A stretch of DNA of 64,000 bases. It comes from Gammaproteobacteria bacterium. GTDB lineage: Bacteria > Pseudomonadota > Gammaproteobacteria > JAJPIJ01. The DNA is taken from assembly GCA_022071965.1 (NCBI GenBank), contig JAJVIQ010000001.1:124001-188000 (forward strand). The letters are read 5' to 3'. The translations under genes were made by a program, and so were the position numbers. Positions 1 to 12,233 of the stretch are shown piece after piece (position 1 is the stretch's first letter; each line of letters opens with the position of its first letter). Under the pieces are notes generated by a model, which saw only the letters and a program-made list of their open reading frames with translations, was not told where the DNA came from and made no database searches.

Positions 1-1205
1 GGGCCGCGCCAGGGCTCGCGGCACTGCGTGCAGAGAACACGCACCAGCCGCTGCGCCAGCATGCCGATAAGGCTCGAGGCGAGCAGGAAGGGCTCGACAC
101 CCATGTCGCGCAGACGGGTGACGGCGCCGATCGCCGAGTTGGTATGCAGGGTCGAGAGCACGAGGTGACCGGTGAGGCTCGCCTGCACGGCAATCTCGGC
201 GGTCTCGAGATCGCGGATCTCGCCGACCATCACCACGTCGGGGTCCTGGCGCAGGATGGCGCGCAAGCCGCGCGCGAAGGTGAGCTCGACCTTGGTGTTC
301 ACCTGCGACTGCGCGATACCATCCAGATAGTATTCGATCGGATCCTCCACCGTCATCACGTTGCGGCTCGCGTCGTTCAGGCGCGAGAGCGCGGCATAAA
401 GGGTGGTTGTCTTGCCGGACCCGGTGGGGCCGGTCACCAGCAGGATGCCATGCGGGCGGCGGATGAGTTCGTCGATCGACGCACAGGTCTGCTCATCCAT
501 GCCGATTTCTTCCAGCCGCAGCCGTCCCTCCTGCTTGTCGAGTATTCGCATGACCACGCGTTCGCCGTGGCCGCACGGAAGCGTCGAGACGCGCACGTCC
601 ACCGGCCGGTTGGCGATGCGAACGGAGATGCGGCCGTCCTGCGGGAGGCGCTTCTCGGCGATGTCGAGCTTGGCCATGATCTTGATGCGCGAGCAGATAA
701 GCGGCGCGATGAGCCGCGGCGGCTCCAGCACCTTGCGCATCACGCCGTCGACGCGGAAGCGCACGGCAAGCCGGCCCTCGAACGGCTCGATGTGAATGTC
801 CGAGGCGCCCTCGCGGATGGCCTCGGAGAGCATGGCGTTGATGAGGCGGATGATCGGCGCTTCGTCGGCGTTCTCCAGAAGGTCGGTGGGTTCTGAGAGC
901 TGCTGCGCGGCGGTGGAGAGGTCCAGTTCATCGCCGATGTTGGCGACCATTTGTTGGCTTTGGGTTGATTGCTCCTCGAAGCTCCGCTGCAGCATCTGGT
1001 CGAAACTGCCGGCGTCGACCTCCACGAGTCTGAATGGGCGGCCGAGCAGGCGCCGCAGCTCGAGCAGGGCCTGCGCGGGGGTATCGGCCTTGCAGGTCAC
1101 CTGCGGCACCCCCGCCTCGCCTTCGGCCACCAGCACGCCGTGCCGCTTCGCGAAGGCGAAAGGCAGTCGCGTGAATTCATGGGTGTACGGGGCGTCGGTG
1201 GTCAT
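1..1205 (-). CDS. gspE: Type II secretion ATPase GspE (3' end beyond window edge)
   Basis: Cytoplasmic hexameric ATPase that powers assembly of the type II secretion pseudopilus. About 401 codons are visible. After an N-terminal domain, the Walker A motif GPTGSGKTT lies near residues 255-263, followed by the Asp-box/Walker B region ([14 protein letters not shown]) and a His-box segment ([11 protein letters not shown]). The window ends just after the first CxxC (CTQC) of the usual tetracysteine zinc motif, so the C-terminal part is missing. The start is the ATG at 1205 ([11 protein letters not shown]); no other start codon lies between it and the gspD stop in this frame, although no strong ribosome binding site is visible. 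It follows gspD by 162 bp on the same strand. PilB-type ATPases are related, but the gspC-gspD context supports GspE. Confidence 0.95.
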   Translation of the reverse strand, partial: MTTDAPYTHEFTRLPFAFAKRHGVLVAEGEAGVPQVTCKADTPAQALLELRRLLGRPFRLVEVDAGSFDQMLQRSFEEQSTQSQQMVANIGDELDLSTAAQQLSEPTDLLENADEAPIIRLINAMLSEAIREGASDIHIEPFEGRLAVRFRVDGVMRKVLEPPRLIAPLICSRIKIMAKLDIAEKRLPQDGRISVRIANRPVDVRVSTLPCGHGERVVMRILDKQEGRLRLEEIGMDEQTCASIDELIRRPHGILLVTGPTGSGKTTTLYAALSRLNDASRNVMTVEDPIEYYLDGIAQSQVNTKVELTFARGLRAILRQDPDVVMVGEIRDLETAEIAVQASLTGHLVLSTLHTNSAIGAVTRLRDMGVEPFLLASSLIGMLAQRLVRVLCTQCREPWRG

Positions 1206-1367
1206 GCGGATGCGGAACGGGTATGGCCCGAGACCTGAGAATAACGGCAGGGAAGGGCCGTTGTCAGCAGACTGGCGTCGTATGTTTGCGGGCGCGCATG
1301 GCGAGGGCCATGCTGCGGGCCCGGGACGAGCAGTGCGCCCGCCCGAAAAGGGTCGCGAATCGGGGTT

Positions 1368-3755
1368 TCAATTCCGGCGGGATGAGAGGAAGCCGGGGAC
1401 CCGGGGCTCTTCGCGCTTCGGCTCGGGTTCCTCCGGCACGCCGCCGGGGCCGGTCGATTCGGCGACGGGGAAGGCGGCCGAGGTGGCGGCGCGACTCGCA
1501 GCGCGGGTGTCAACCGGCGCGGGCTGTGGCACGCTCGCCGACGCGGGCACCGGTTCAGCGATCGCGAAGGTGCGGGCGGAATCGGCGGCGGTGTCTGCTG
1601 TCGCCGCCGCCGCGCCGGTGGCGGCGGGGCTGGCCGACAGCGGCGGCGCCGACAGCCGCAGCTCCTGGCCCTGCCCGCCAGGCGGCAGCGGTGCGGCCGC
1701 ACCCGGCGGGGCGTTCAGGTACTGCTCCTTCTGCAGACTCTGCACGGGCGGCGGCATCTCGCCATCCCTGAGTTGCGGCATGGAGTACGCCGGCAGCTTC
1801 GGTGCCTGTACGTCGGGCAGCAATTGCACGTGATTGAACGGCTCCACGAGTTGCTTGTCGCGGATCAGGCTGTATTTGCCCATCGTCAGGTTGTTCGCCG
1901 TGATCATGTCGCGAACGATGGTCGGTTGCAGGAAAACCATGAGGTTGGTCTTCGCCACGTCGCTGCGGCGATTGCGGAATGCGTTGCCGATGATCGGGAT
2001 GTCGCCCAGCAACGGAACCTTCTGAGTGGACTGGCGCACGTCGTCCTGGATGAGGCCGCCGATGACGATCATCTGGCCGTCTTCTACCAGCACGTTGGTC
2101 TTGATCGCGCGCTTGTTGGTGATGATGTCCACGCCGGAGGTGTCGGGCGAGATGCTCGAGACCTCCTGTTCGAGGGTGAGCTTCACCGTGTCGCCCTCGT
2201 TGATCTGCGGCTTCACTTTCAGCAGCACGCCGATGTCCTTGCGCTCGACGGTCTGGAACGGGTTGGTGACGCCCTCGCCGGCCCCCGTGGTGGTGTACTG
2301 GCCGGTGATGAACGGCACGTTCTGACCGACCGTGATCTCGGCCTCCTCGTTGTCCATGGTGACCAGCGACGGTGTGGCGAGCACGTTGGTGGCGCTGTCG
2401 GTGGCGAGCGCGCGCAGCAGCGCGCGCACCGTGGCGCCCTCCAGGAAGCCCAGCGTCAGGCCGGTGCCCAGGGTGAAGGTCGGGGGCGTGATCGACTGGA
2501 TATTGCCGGCCGACGTGCCCGGGAAGATGATGCCGCCGAGGAACCCGTCATCCGGGTTGTTGGTGCGCCATTGGACGCCGAGCTCCGCGGCCTTGCCCGC
2601 GCTGACCTCGGCGATCACGCCCTCGACGTGGACCTGCGCGCGCCGGATGTCCAGGGCCTGGATGATGCCGCGCATCTCGCGTATGCGCTCCGGGGAACCC
2701 TGCAGGATGAGGGCGTTGGTGGCCTCGTCGGCGTAGATCTGCACCTCCGGAGCGCCGCCCGCGGGGGCAGCGGTGGCGGCACCCTGCGCCGCCGCGGCCG
2801 CTGCATCCTGCGCCGACCGCGTGTCCAGCTTCTTGCCGACCTCCTTCAGCGTCTCGAGGAGATCCTTCGCGACGGCGTTGCGCAGGTAGATGACCTCGAC
2901 GTTGCTCTGTACGTTGATCGGCGTGTCCAGGTGCGAGATGAGCGTGCGCAGCTGCAGGCGCGTCTCGCGATCCCCGCCGATGATGAGGCTGTTGGTGCGC
3001 TCATCGGCCACCACTCCGATCGGTACCGCGCCCGTGGTCGGGTCCGGCGTCTGCGGGCGCGTGGCGTTGAGTACCTTGGCGATCTCGGCGGCGCTCGCCT
3101 GGTTGAGGCGTATCACCTCGACATCGCGCTCCACCTTGCGGTCTATGCGCGAGATGATCTGCGCAAGGCGGGCGACGTTCGCTCGCGCGTCGGAGATGAT
3201 GATCGCGTTGCTGGCATTGTGGGCGGCGATGTGCGCCTCCGGCGGCAGCAGCGGCTGGAGCACCGGCACCAGCTCCGCGGCCGTGACGTACTTCAAATCG
3301 ATGACGCGAGTGACCGGCTCCTCGCCGAGAAAGCTGCCGCCGGGCCCGCTGTCGCCCCCCTGGGCCTTGGCGACGACGTCAGGGATGATCTTCACCACGT
3401 CTCCGGCCTCCACCGCCGTGAAGCCGTGCACCTTCAGGATGGAGACGAAGACCTCGTAGAGGGTCTTCGGGTCCGTGGGCATGGCCGAGATGACGGTAAC
3501 CTTGCCCTGAACGCGCGGGTCGATGACGAAATTTCGGCCAGTGAGCTCGGCCATCGATTCGATGAAGGCGCGGATGTCCGCATCCTTGAGATTCAGGGTC
3601 ATCGGGTCGCTGTCGGCGCCGTACGCCGGCGGTGCGGAGCCGATGACGGCGCACAGCGCCGCGACCAGCACACCAAGGCGCCAGCGGGACAGCGGGGACT
3701 TCGCGGCCGCCGCGACGGTGGCCGGTCCCAATCCTTCGTCGCTTCTCACCCTCAC
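1368..3755 (-). CDS. gspD: Type II secretion outer-membrane secretin GspD
   Basis: Forms the outer-membrane secretin channel of the type II system. I place the start at the GTG at 3755, which has a GGAGAGG ribosome binding site six bases upstream and gives 795 residues. The open frame extends upstream, but through AT-rich DNA that contains the likely promoter. A signal peptide (RWRLGVLVAALCAVIGS) is followed by N0 (starting near MTLNLKDADIRAFI) and repeated N1-N3 domains, then the secretin core with VPLLGDIPIIGNAFR and the C-terminal TNLMVFLQPTIVRD. A Pro/Ala-rich tail of about 130 residues follows, longer than in many relatives. It lies between gspC (408 bp upstream) and gspE. Confidence 0.96.
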   Translation of the reverse strand: MRVRSDEGLGPATVAAAAKSPLSRWRLGVLVAALCAVIGSAPPAYGADSDPMTLNLKDADIRAFIESMAELTGRNFVIDPRVQGKVTVISAMPTDPKTLYEVFVSILKVHGFTAVEAGDVVKIIPDVVAKAQGGDSGPGGSFLGEEPVTRVIDLKYVTAAELVPVLQPLLPPEAHIAAHNASNAIIISDARANVARLAQIISRIDRKVERDVEVIRLNQASAAEIAKVLNATRPQTPDPTTGAVPIGVVADERTNSLIIGGDRETRLQLRTLISHLDTPINVQSNVEVIYLRNAVAKDLLETLKEVGKKLDTRSAQDAAAAAAQGAATAAPAGGAPEVQIYADEATNALILQGSPERIREMRGIIQALDIRRAQVHVEGVIAEVSAGKAAELGVQWRTNNPDDGFLGGIIFPGTSAGNIQSITPPTFTLGTGLTLGFLEGATVRALLRALATDSATNVLATPSLVTMDNEEAEITVGQNVPFITGQYTTTGAGEGVTNPFQTVERKDIGVLLKVKPQINEGDTVKLTLEQEVSSISPDTSGVDIITNKRAIKTNVLVEDGQMIVIGGLIQDDVRQSTQKVPLLGDIPIIGNAFRNRRSDVAKTNLMVFLQPTIVRDMITANNLTMGKYSLIRDKQLVEPFNHVQLLPDVQAPKLPAYSMPQLRDGEMPPPVQSLQKEQYLNAPPGAAAPLPPGGQGQELRLSAPPLSASPAATGAAAATADTAADSARTFAIAEPVPASASVPQPAPVDTRAASRAATSAAFPVAESTGPGGVPEEPEPKREEPRVPGFLSSRRN

Positions 3756-3833
3756 ATCCAACCTCTCCGACGGATGCCGATCCGGCCCGGAAATTACGAC
3801 CTTGAGGGTTAGGCTAGCACAAAAATTCAATAA

Positions 3834-3863
3834 GTTATAGTTATAGCTTAATGTAAATATGAA
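3834..3863 (-). promoter_or_regulatory. Putative gspD promoter
   Basis: Read on the minus strand: -35 TTCATA (3858-3863), 18-bp spacer, -10 TATAAC (3834-3839). A second TATAAC copy sits immediately upstream at 3840-3845. The site lies in a conspicuously AT-rich island and would give a leader of about 70 nt before the GTG start at 3755. Inferred from sequence only. Confidence 0.5.
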
Positions 3864-3889
3864 GAAAGCAGCGACAACCACTCAGATAT

Positions 3890-3935
3890 CCGCAAGATAT
3901 GGCACAACAAACATTGACGAGCCGCCAGATATGGC
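3890..3935. repeat. Pair of 14-bp direct repeats upstream of gspD promoter
   Basis: CCGCAAGATATGGC at 3890-3903 and CCGCCAGATATGGC at 3922-3935 differ at one base and are 32 bp apart start to start, about three helical turns. The second copy contains the dyad GCCA-GATA-TGGC. They lie just upstream of the gspD -35 box, where an activator could bind. The rest of the 408-bp gspC-gspD gap (to 4163) shows no gene I can support. Confidence 0.45.
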
Positions 3936-4163
3936 GTTTTCAGCCTCGAGGAGCGGCTGTTGGCGGCGCGCGATGCGATTGTCAATGCCGCGGGCCGCGG
4001 TGGCTTCGATACATTGGCCGGACACGAGGGTGCCGAGCCACCGCGAGGTGCGGGCGGTTTCTCCTTGAGGGGATCCCGTCAGGGTGCCCGCCGGTGAGCC
4101 GATCCCCGGCGGCGGCGGGTCGTCAGATCGGGCTCGCCGGGGCCGGCGTAGGGTCGACGGCCG

Positions 4164-4865
4164 CTACGGCGCGGGCTCGTCCGGCGGCAGCGGCGGCTGC
4201 GGCGATTCGACCGATGCGGGCGGGAGATCCGGCGCTCCGGCTTCCGGCGGCGCGGCCGCCTGTTCACCGGTGGAGGACTCGAGCGGCACCTCCGGCACGG
4301 GTTGTTCGGCGGGCGGCGTGACGATGGCGGTCGGCAGAGGCACTTCCGGCGCCACACTCTCGGGAGCGCCGGTGGTAACCTCGGGCAGCGGCAGGGATTC
4401 GAGCCTGTCGCCGCGGCGAATGATCACCTTGCGGGTGTCCACGCCGGCGAGCACGGCATCATCGACGATGGCCTCGCCCACCGAGTAGGTTCTTTCCACG
4501 CCCGACTCATCGGCGATGATCGCGAGCCCCGACTCTGTCCTCGGGCCGGCCACCACGCCATGGAGTTTCAGGTTGAGCGGTGTCTGCTCGACCACCGCCG
4601 GCATGACGGTCTCCGCCGGCGCCTGCGGCGCGCCGAACGGGTGCCAGGCGCCGAGCAGGCCGAGATCGGCCTGCGGCCTGGTCGTCGCGGGGGCCTCCGC
4701 CGGCGCCACCGGCTGGCCGTCCGGCGCGGCGCGCCCCTTGAGCAGACCACGGGCATGCCACGCGACGGTCAATCCCAGCAACACGACCGCCCCGGCGGTC
4801 GCGAGGTTGGCGAGAGGGTCGCGCCTGCCGGCCGAGCCGTTGATCTTCTTGCCCGCGGAACTCAT
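4164..4865 (-). CDS. gspC: Type II secretion inner-membrane protein GspC
   Basis: Inner-membrane component that links the GspD secretin to the inner-membrane platform. The 233 residues comprise a short cytoplasmic N-terminus, one transmembrane helix (about 19-41), a linker, and a homology-region domain at about 65-150. That domain starts at LGLLGAWHPFG and contains LNLKLHGVV, LAIIAD, YSVGEAI and VIIRRGDRLESLPLP. The last 75 residues are a Pro/Glu-rich tail with no recognisable PDZ domain, so this is a short form of the family. It is the first gene of a C-D-E order but is 408 bp from gspD, which has its own candidate promoter. Assignment rests on the homology region plus the neighbours. Confidence 0.88.
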   Translation of the reverse strand: MSSAGKKINGSAGRRDPLANLATAGAVVLLGLTVAWHARGLLKGRAAPDGQPVAPAEAPATTRPQADLGLLGAWHPFGAPQAPAETVMPAVVEQTPLNLKLHGVVAGPRTESGLAIIADESGVERTYSVGEAIVDDAVLAGVDTRKVIIRRGDRLESLPLPEVTTGAPESVAPEVPLPTAIVTPPAEQPVPEVPLESSTGEQAAAPPEAGAPDLPPASVESPQPPLPPDEPAP

Positions 4866-5079
4866 GCGGTGAGTTTACCGTCCGTGCGCAGCGGTGTCGC
4901 CGTGTCCTGGCACAGGAATGCGTGGACATCATCTACGCCGCCGCCTGCGGGATGGGGTGCGGTGCCCGGGGAGGTCATCACGTTCCGATGCCCAATCCGC
5001 CCTTGCGCTCCGCGTGAATGAGCCGGCGGCCTGCCCGATGCTTTTCAACGTGAATCCCATCGGATGTAATGCCGACAGC

Positions 5080-6360
5080 ATGCTTTCATCGGAAACCGAA
5101 GACGAGCGGCACACGAGGCGCTGGCTGAGCGGGCTCGACGTCCTCGCGATCCGCAGTTTCCGCCTTTTCCTGGGTGCGCGCCTGCTCGCCAATCTCGCCG
5201 TGCAGATGCAGAGCGTCGCGGTGGGCTGGCAGGTCTATACCCTCACCGGCGATGTGCTGGATCTCGGCCTGGTCGGCCTGGCGCAGTTTCTGCCGTTCGT
5301 CGTCCTGGTGCTGGTCGCCGGGCAGGTTGCCGATCGCCACGACCGCCGCGTGATTCTGGCGCTGTGCTTCGCCGTGGAGTTGTCGTGCGCACTGCTGCTG
5401 CTGGCGTACAGCGTCATGGGCCCGACCAATGTCTGGCCGGTGTTCGGCATCCTGGCATTGTTCGGGGCCGCGCGCGCCTTTGCGATGCCCACGGGCCAGG
5501 CAATGGTGATCAACCTGGTGCCGGCGGAGAAGTTCGGCCACGCCGTGGCGATCAGTTCCTCGATGTATCATCTCGCGGTGATCGCCGGTCCGGTACTCGG
5601 CGGCCTGCTGTATCTTGCCGGGCCCTCGGTAGTGTATGCACTCGTCGCCGGCCTGTTCGTCGTGAGCGTTCTGTTCACGCTTGCCATACGCCTGGAGCGG
5701 CGGCCGGCCAGCGCGCAGGAGCCGGTGTCGTGGCGTGGGCTCTCCGAGGGCCTGCGATACGTCTGGTCGCGCCCGGAAGTCCTCGGCGCCATCACCCTCG
5801 ATCTGTTCGCGGTCCTGTTCGGCGGTGCGACCGCGATGCTGCCAGCCTACGCGCGCGACGTGCTGCACATCGGTCCGGCAGGGCTGGGCGCCCTGCGCAT
5901 GGCGCCGGCGATCGGCGCGGCGGCAATCTCCCTGGCGCTGGCCTTGCGGCCCATCGGCCGTCACGTCGGCAGCTGGATGTTCGGCGGCGTCGCCGTGTAT
6001 GGGGGCATGACCATCGTTTTCGGTCTGTCCACCCACGCCGCGCTGTCGTTCGTGGCGCTGGCCATCATGGGCGCGGGCGACATGGTGAGCGTCTACATTC
6101 GGCACCTCCTGGTGCAGCTGGCGACGCCGGATGCGATACGCGGGCGGGTCAGCGCGGTGAACGCGGTATTCATCGGCGCGTCGAACGAACTCGGCGAGTT
6201 CGAATCCGGTGTCACGGCGAGGTGGTTCGGGCTGGTGCCGTCGGTGGTTCTTGGTGGCATTGCAACATTGCTGGTGACCGCTGCCGCGATGCGGGCGTTT
6301 CCCTCCGTGCGGCGCATGGACACGTTCCCCGCCGCGGCACACGATCGACTCCGGGACTGA
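5080..6360 (+). CDS. MFS transporter, EntS-like exporter family
   Basis: Major facilitator inner-membrane protein of 426 residues with about twelve hydrophobic segments. The loop 2-3 signature is visible as GQVADRHDRR, and the N-terminus (DVLAIRSFRLFLGARLL) resembles the MFS_3 group that includes enterobactin exporters. Substrate is unknown. I chose ATG 5080 (MLSSETEDE); an in-frame ATG at 5038 is possible and neither has a strong ribosome binding site. It is divergent from gspC and stands alone before aceE. There is no siderophore gene nearby to support an iron role. Confidence 0.85.
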   Translation: MLSSETEDERHTRRWLSGLDVLAIRSFRLFLGARLLANLAVQMQSVAVGWQVYTLTGDVLDLGLVGLAQFLPFVVLVLVAGQVADRHDRRVILALCFAVELSCALLLLAYSVMGPTNVWPVFGILALFGAARAFAMPTGQAMVINLVPAEKFGHAVAISSSMYHLAVIAGPVLGGLLYLAGPSVVYALVAGLFVVSVLFTLAIRLERRPASAQEPVSWRGLSEGLRYVWSRPEVLGAITLDLFAVLFGGATAMLPAYARDVLHIGPAGLGALRMAPAIGAAAISLALALRPIGRHVGSWMFGGVAVYGGMTIVFGLSTHAALSFVALAIMGAGDMVSVYIRHLLVQLATPDAIRGRVSAVNAVFIGASNELGEFESGVTARWFGLVPSVVLGGIATLLVTAAAMRAFPSVRRMDTFPAAAHDRLRD

Positions 6361-6565
6361 GCAGTACGGCGGAGCCCGGGGTTCGTCTTGCCGGTCCCTT
6401 CCGGCCTCGCCAGCGCGAAGCAGATTGTCGTCCTGCCGTTCAGGCGCGGAACGAAAGGTGCCTGCGCTAGAATGATGCGCGGCCGGGGGGCGGCCGTTGC
6501 GGGCGCGAAGTCGCGCGCGCGGCTAGACTTCATGAGTGGCTCGTGACAACGGGGGCGCAGCGAAC

Positions 6566-9232
<2,667 letters not shown>

Positions 9233-9237
9233 CCGCC

Positions 9238-10557
9238 ATGTCTGCACAGGTGTTTCTGCTGCCGGATATCGGCAACTTCGAGGGCGTCAGCGTCATCGAG
9301 CTGCACGTCAGGCCCGGCGATCGCGTGCAGGCCGAGGACCCGATCATCACGCTGGAGAGCGACAAGGCCACGATGGAAATTCCGGCGCCGTACGCCGGCG
9401 TGGTGCGCGAGCTGAAGGTCGCCGTTGGCGACAAGGTGCGAGAGGGCGTGCCGGTCGCCGTCATCGAGCCGAGCGCGCAGGGCGCGCCGCCGGCGGCCGC
9501 GCCCGACTCGCAGGGTCCGAGGCCGGTGGTCCCGCAGCCCGTCGCCAGTGCCGAGGCCTCGGCGGCCGACCCCACTTCCGCCCCGGAGGCCGCCACGCCC
9601 GCGCCCCGGCCGGCGCCGGCGGGCCTGCCGCAGGGAGCGGAGATCGTGGGCGCGAGCGAGTCCGCACGCGCGCATGCCAGCCCCTCGGTACGCCGCTTCG
9701 CGCGCGAGCTCGGGATCGATCTCGGCCTGGTGCAGGGCAGCGGGCCGCGCGGACGCGTGCTGCGGGACGATGTCGCCGCGTTCACCAAGTCGGTCATGAG
9801 CGGCGCAAAATCGGTGGCCGCCGGGCTGCCCGCGGTACCGCCCGTGGACTACTCGCGCTTCGGTCCCGTGGAGCATCGTCCGCTGTCGCGGGTGAAGCGG
9901 CTTGCGGGGCAGGCCCTGCATCGCAGCTGGGTGACCGTGCCCCACGTGACCCAGTTCGACGAGGCGGACATCACCGAGCTGGAGGAATTCCGGCAAGGCA
10001 AGCTCGAGGATGCCGGGCGGCGGGGCGTGAAGCTCACGCTGCTGAGCTTCCTGCTGAAGGCTTCCGTCACTGCGCTGCAGCGGTACCCGGAATTCTGTGC
10101 CTCGTTGTCGCCCGACGGCGAGACCCTGGTCCTCAAGCAGTACTTCCACATTGGCGTGGCCGTGAACACCGACAACGGGTTGATGGTGCCGGTCATCCGC
10201 GACGTCGATCAGAAGGGACTTCTCGACCTGGCGCGCGAGGTGACCGTGGTCAGCGAGAAGGCGCGTGCGGGGAAGATCGCGCCGGCCGACCTGCAGGGCG
10301 GCTGTTTCACGATCTCGAGCCTGGGCGGCGCCGGCGGCACGGCATTCACGCCGGTCGTGAACGCACCGGAGGTGGCGATACTCGGCGTCTCGCGCGCCGC
10401 CACGCGGCCGGTGTTCCGCGATGGGGAGATCGTCCCCCGGCTGATGCTGCCGTTTACGCTGTCCTACGATCACCGCGTCATCGACGGCGTTGCAGGCGCC
10501 ACCTTTACGCAGTTTCTCAGCACGGTGCTGGCGGACATCAGGCAGATACTGCTCTGA
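9238..10557 (+). CDS. aceF: Pyruvate dehydrogenase E2, dihydrolipoyl acetyltransferase
   Basis: Core acyltransferase of the pyruvate dehydrogenase complex. The 439 residues hold a single lipoyl domain (lipoyl lysine K43 in ESDKATME), an Ala/Pro-rich linker, a peripheral-subunit-binding domain around 142-178 (SPSVRRFARELGIDL) and the catalytic domain ending in SYDHRVIDG with H412 and D416. Many gammaproteobacteria carry two or three lipoyl domains, so this is the minimal form. It directly follows aceE and is convergent with dinB. Confidence 0.97.
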   Translation: MSAQVFLLPDIGNFEGVSVIELHVRPGDRVQAEDPIITLESDKATMEIPAPYAGVVRELKVAVGDKVREGVPVAVIEPSAQGAPPAAAPDSQGPRPVVPQPVASAEASAADPTSAPEAATPAPRPAPAGLPQGAEIVGASESARAHASPSVRRFARELGIDLGLVQGSGPRGRVLRDDVAAFTKSVMSGAKSVAAGLPAVPPVDYSRFGPVEHRPLSRVKRLAGQALHRSWVTVPHVTQFDEADITELEEFRQGKLEDAGRRGVKLTLLSFLLKASVTALQRYPEFCASLSPDGETLVLKQYFHIGVAVNTDNGLMVPVIRDVDQKGLLDLAREVTVVSEKARAGKIAPADLQGGCFTISSLGGAGGTAFTPVVNAPEVAILGVSRAATRPVFRDGEIVPRLMLPFTLSYDHRVIDGVAGATFTQFLSTVLADIRQILL

Positions 10558-10601
10558 GGCGGCGGCGCAGCGAGCGCAGGCGCGGCGCCGACTGCATCTC
10601 T

Positions 10602-11771
10602 CTATCCGCGGGAGGCCGTCGTCAGCGGCAGCTCGCCCTGGGCGAGCACCCCGGAGGCCGGCGGGGTACCGCCCGGCGACAGGGCGCTCGCCCGCACGCC
10701 CAGCAGCCGCAATCTCCGATCCAACGACACACGTCGCAGGCATTCGCCCGCGGCTCGGCGGATGGTCCGCGGATCGTCGGTGGCGCTCTGCAGCGTCACA
10801 TCACGTGTCACCGTGCGGAAGTCCTCGTAGCGCAGCTTGATGCCGATGGTTCGTCCGCGGTATCCCTTGCGCCGCAGGTCCTCGGCCACCTTCGCGCACA
10901 GCAACGTGAAATGCTCCGACAGCGTGGCGCGATCGCGCCGAGGATGCAGGTCGCGATCGAAGGTGGTCTCACGGCTCACGGACTTCGGTTCGGACTGCGT
11001 TACCACGGGACGCTCGTCGATTCCGTGGGCGACCTCGCGCAGCCAAGCAGCGTAGCCGCGGCCGAAATGGTCCTGCAACAGGGCCGGTTCGGCGCGTGCG
11101 AGATCGCCGATGGTGTCGATGCCCAGCCCGGAGAGTCTCTCGGCGGCCTTCGGGCCGATGCCGTTTATCTTGCGCACGGGCAGCGGCCAGATCCGCTCCG
11201 CGAGCTCGGACAACGCGAGGATGGTCAGGCCGTCGGGCTTTTCGAGATCCGAGGCGATCTTCGACAACAGTTTGTTCGGTGAAACGCCCATCGAGCAGGA
11301 AAGTCCCGTGGTGGCGCGTACTGCGTCCTTGATCTGCCGCGCCAGCGTGGGCGTGTCGCCGGGCAGATCGCTCAGGTCGATGTAGATTTCGTCGATGCCG
11401 CGGTCCTCGATCTCGGGGGCGATGGCCGCCACGGCCGCCTTGAACAGGCGCGAGTAGTGGCGATAGGCGTCGAAATTCACCGGCAGGAGAATCGCCTCCG
11501 GGGCGAGGCGGGCGGCCGTCATGACGCCCATGCCGGAGTGGACGCCGAGCGCGCGCGCCTCGTAGGTGGCGGTGGTCACCACGCCGCGGCCGACGTAATC
11601 GCGCAGGCGCGAGAATGGGCGCACCCCGTCGGCGGATACGACCGGGTGCTGATCCCTCCGGCCGGCGATGACCAGGGGCATCCCCCGCAGTTCCGGGTAG
11701 CGCAGCAGCTCCACCGACGCGTAGAAGGCGTCCATGTCGAGGTGTGCGATCCGCCGCGTACCCTTGTTCAT
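10602..11771 (-). CDS. dinB: DNA polymerase IV (Y-family translesion polymerase)
   Basis: Error-prone lesion-bypass polymerase. The 389 residues include the N-terminal palm motif HLDMDAFYASVE, the YEARALGVHSGM fingers segment, the catalytic GIDEIYIDLSD motif, the helix-hairpin-helix INGIGPKAAERLSGLGI, and a C-terminal little-finger domain. A LexA-type box was looked for upstream and not seen. The gene is convergent with aceF. Confidence 0.95.
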   Translation of the reverse strand: MNKGTRRIAHLDMDAFYASVELLRYPELRGMPLVIAGRRDQHPVVSADGVRPFSRLRDYVGRGVVTTATYEARALGVHSGMGVMTAARLAPEAILLPVNFDAYRHYSRLFKAAVAAIAPEIEDRGIDEIYIDLSDLPGDTPTLARQIKDAVRATTGLSCSMGVSPNKLLSKIASDLEKPDGLTILALSELAERIWPLPVRKINGIGPKAAERLSGLGIDTIGDLARAEPALLQDHFGRGYAAWLREVAHGIDERPVVTQSEPKSVSRETTFDRDLHPRRDRATLSEHFTLLCAKVAEDLRRKGYRGRTIGIKLRYEDFRTVTRDVTLQSATDDPRTIRRAAGECLRRVSLDRRLRLLGVRASALSPGGTPPASGVLAQGELPLTTASRG

Positions 11772-12175
11772 GGTGTGCCGACGATACCTGAATTGGCGTC
11801 GCCGCGCCCGCGCCGCAGCCCGACCGTCTCACCGGCGTCAGGAGGAGAGCTTCATTTCCATCCGACCCCGCATGCGAGTCCGGCCGCTGCCCCCGAGATC
11901 GCTTCCCCACCGGCACCACGCGATCGAGAGCCTCCGCCAACGTCGCGCGTGCGGTCATCGCATGCAGGCACCCGTGCAGGGCGGCATCGGCGCGCCCGCA
12001 TTGTCAACACGAGAGAGTGGCAGGTGCGGGTGATGCGCCGGGGGCCATTCGGGTGGACGTCGGGCCGCACCACGCGCGCGCCCTGCGCGCCTGGAAAGCG
12101 CGGCACGTGAGTCGACTTGCCAGCCCGCAGCATGGGCTGCCCGGAGGCGTTTCTGCGGATGTGGGTCCATCGGGC
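11772..12175. other. Intergenic stretch without a supported gene
   Basis: About 400 bp between dinB and the terminator at 12176. Several short frames are open on both strands, but they are high-GC shadows without ribosome binding sites or recognisable domains. I see nothing I can support here beyond the probable dinB promoter region. Confidence 0.5.
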
Positions 12176-12203
12176 AAAAAAAAAGGACCGCCGTGGCGGT
12201 CCT
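12176..12203 (-). terminator. Strong intrinsic terminator
   Basis: Inverted repeat AGGACCGCC (12184-12192) / GGCGGTCCT (12195-12203) followed on the minus strand by nine T residues (12176-12184). It sits 31 bp past the stop of the small ORF at 12234-12395 and implies a transcript ending here from the right. Confidence 0.85.
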
Positions 12204-12233
12204 CATTCCGGGTTCCTGGCGGTCGCCGTCCGG

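Noticed and set aside
1773-3812. 679-codon open frame on the plus strand opposite gspD
   Set aside because: The minus strand encodes a clear secretin; the plus frame has an Arg/His/Asp-rich composition typical of high-GC antisense shadows.
10602-11771. SOS (LexA) control of dinB
   Set aside because: No CTGT-N8-ACAG-type box was seen upstream.
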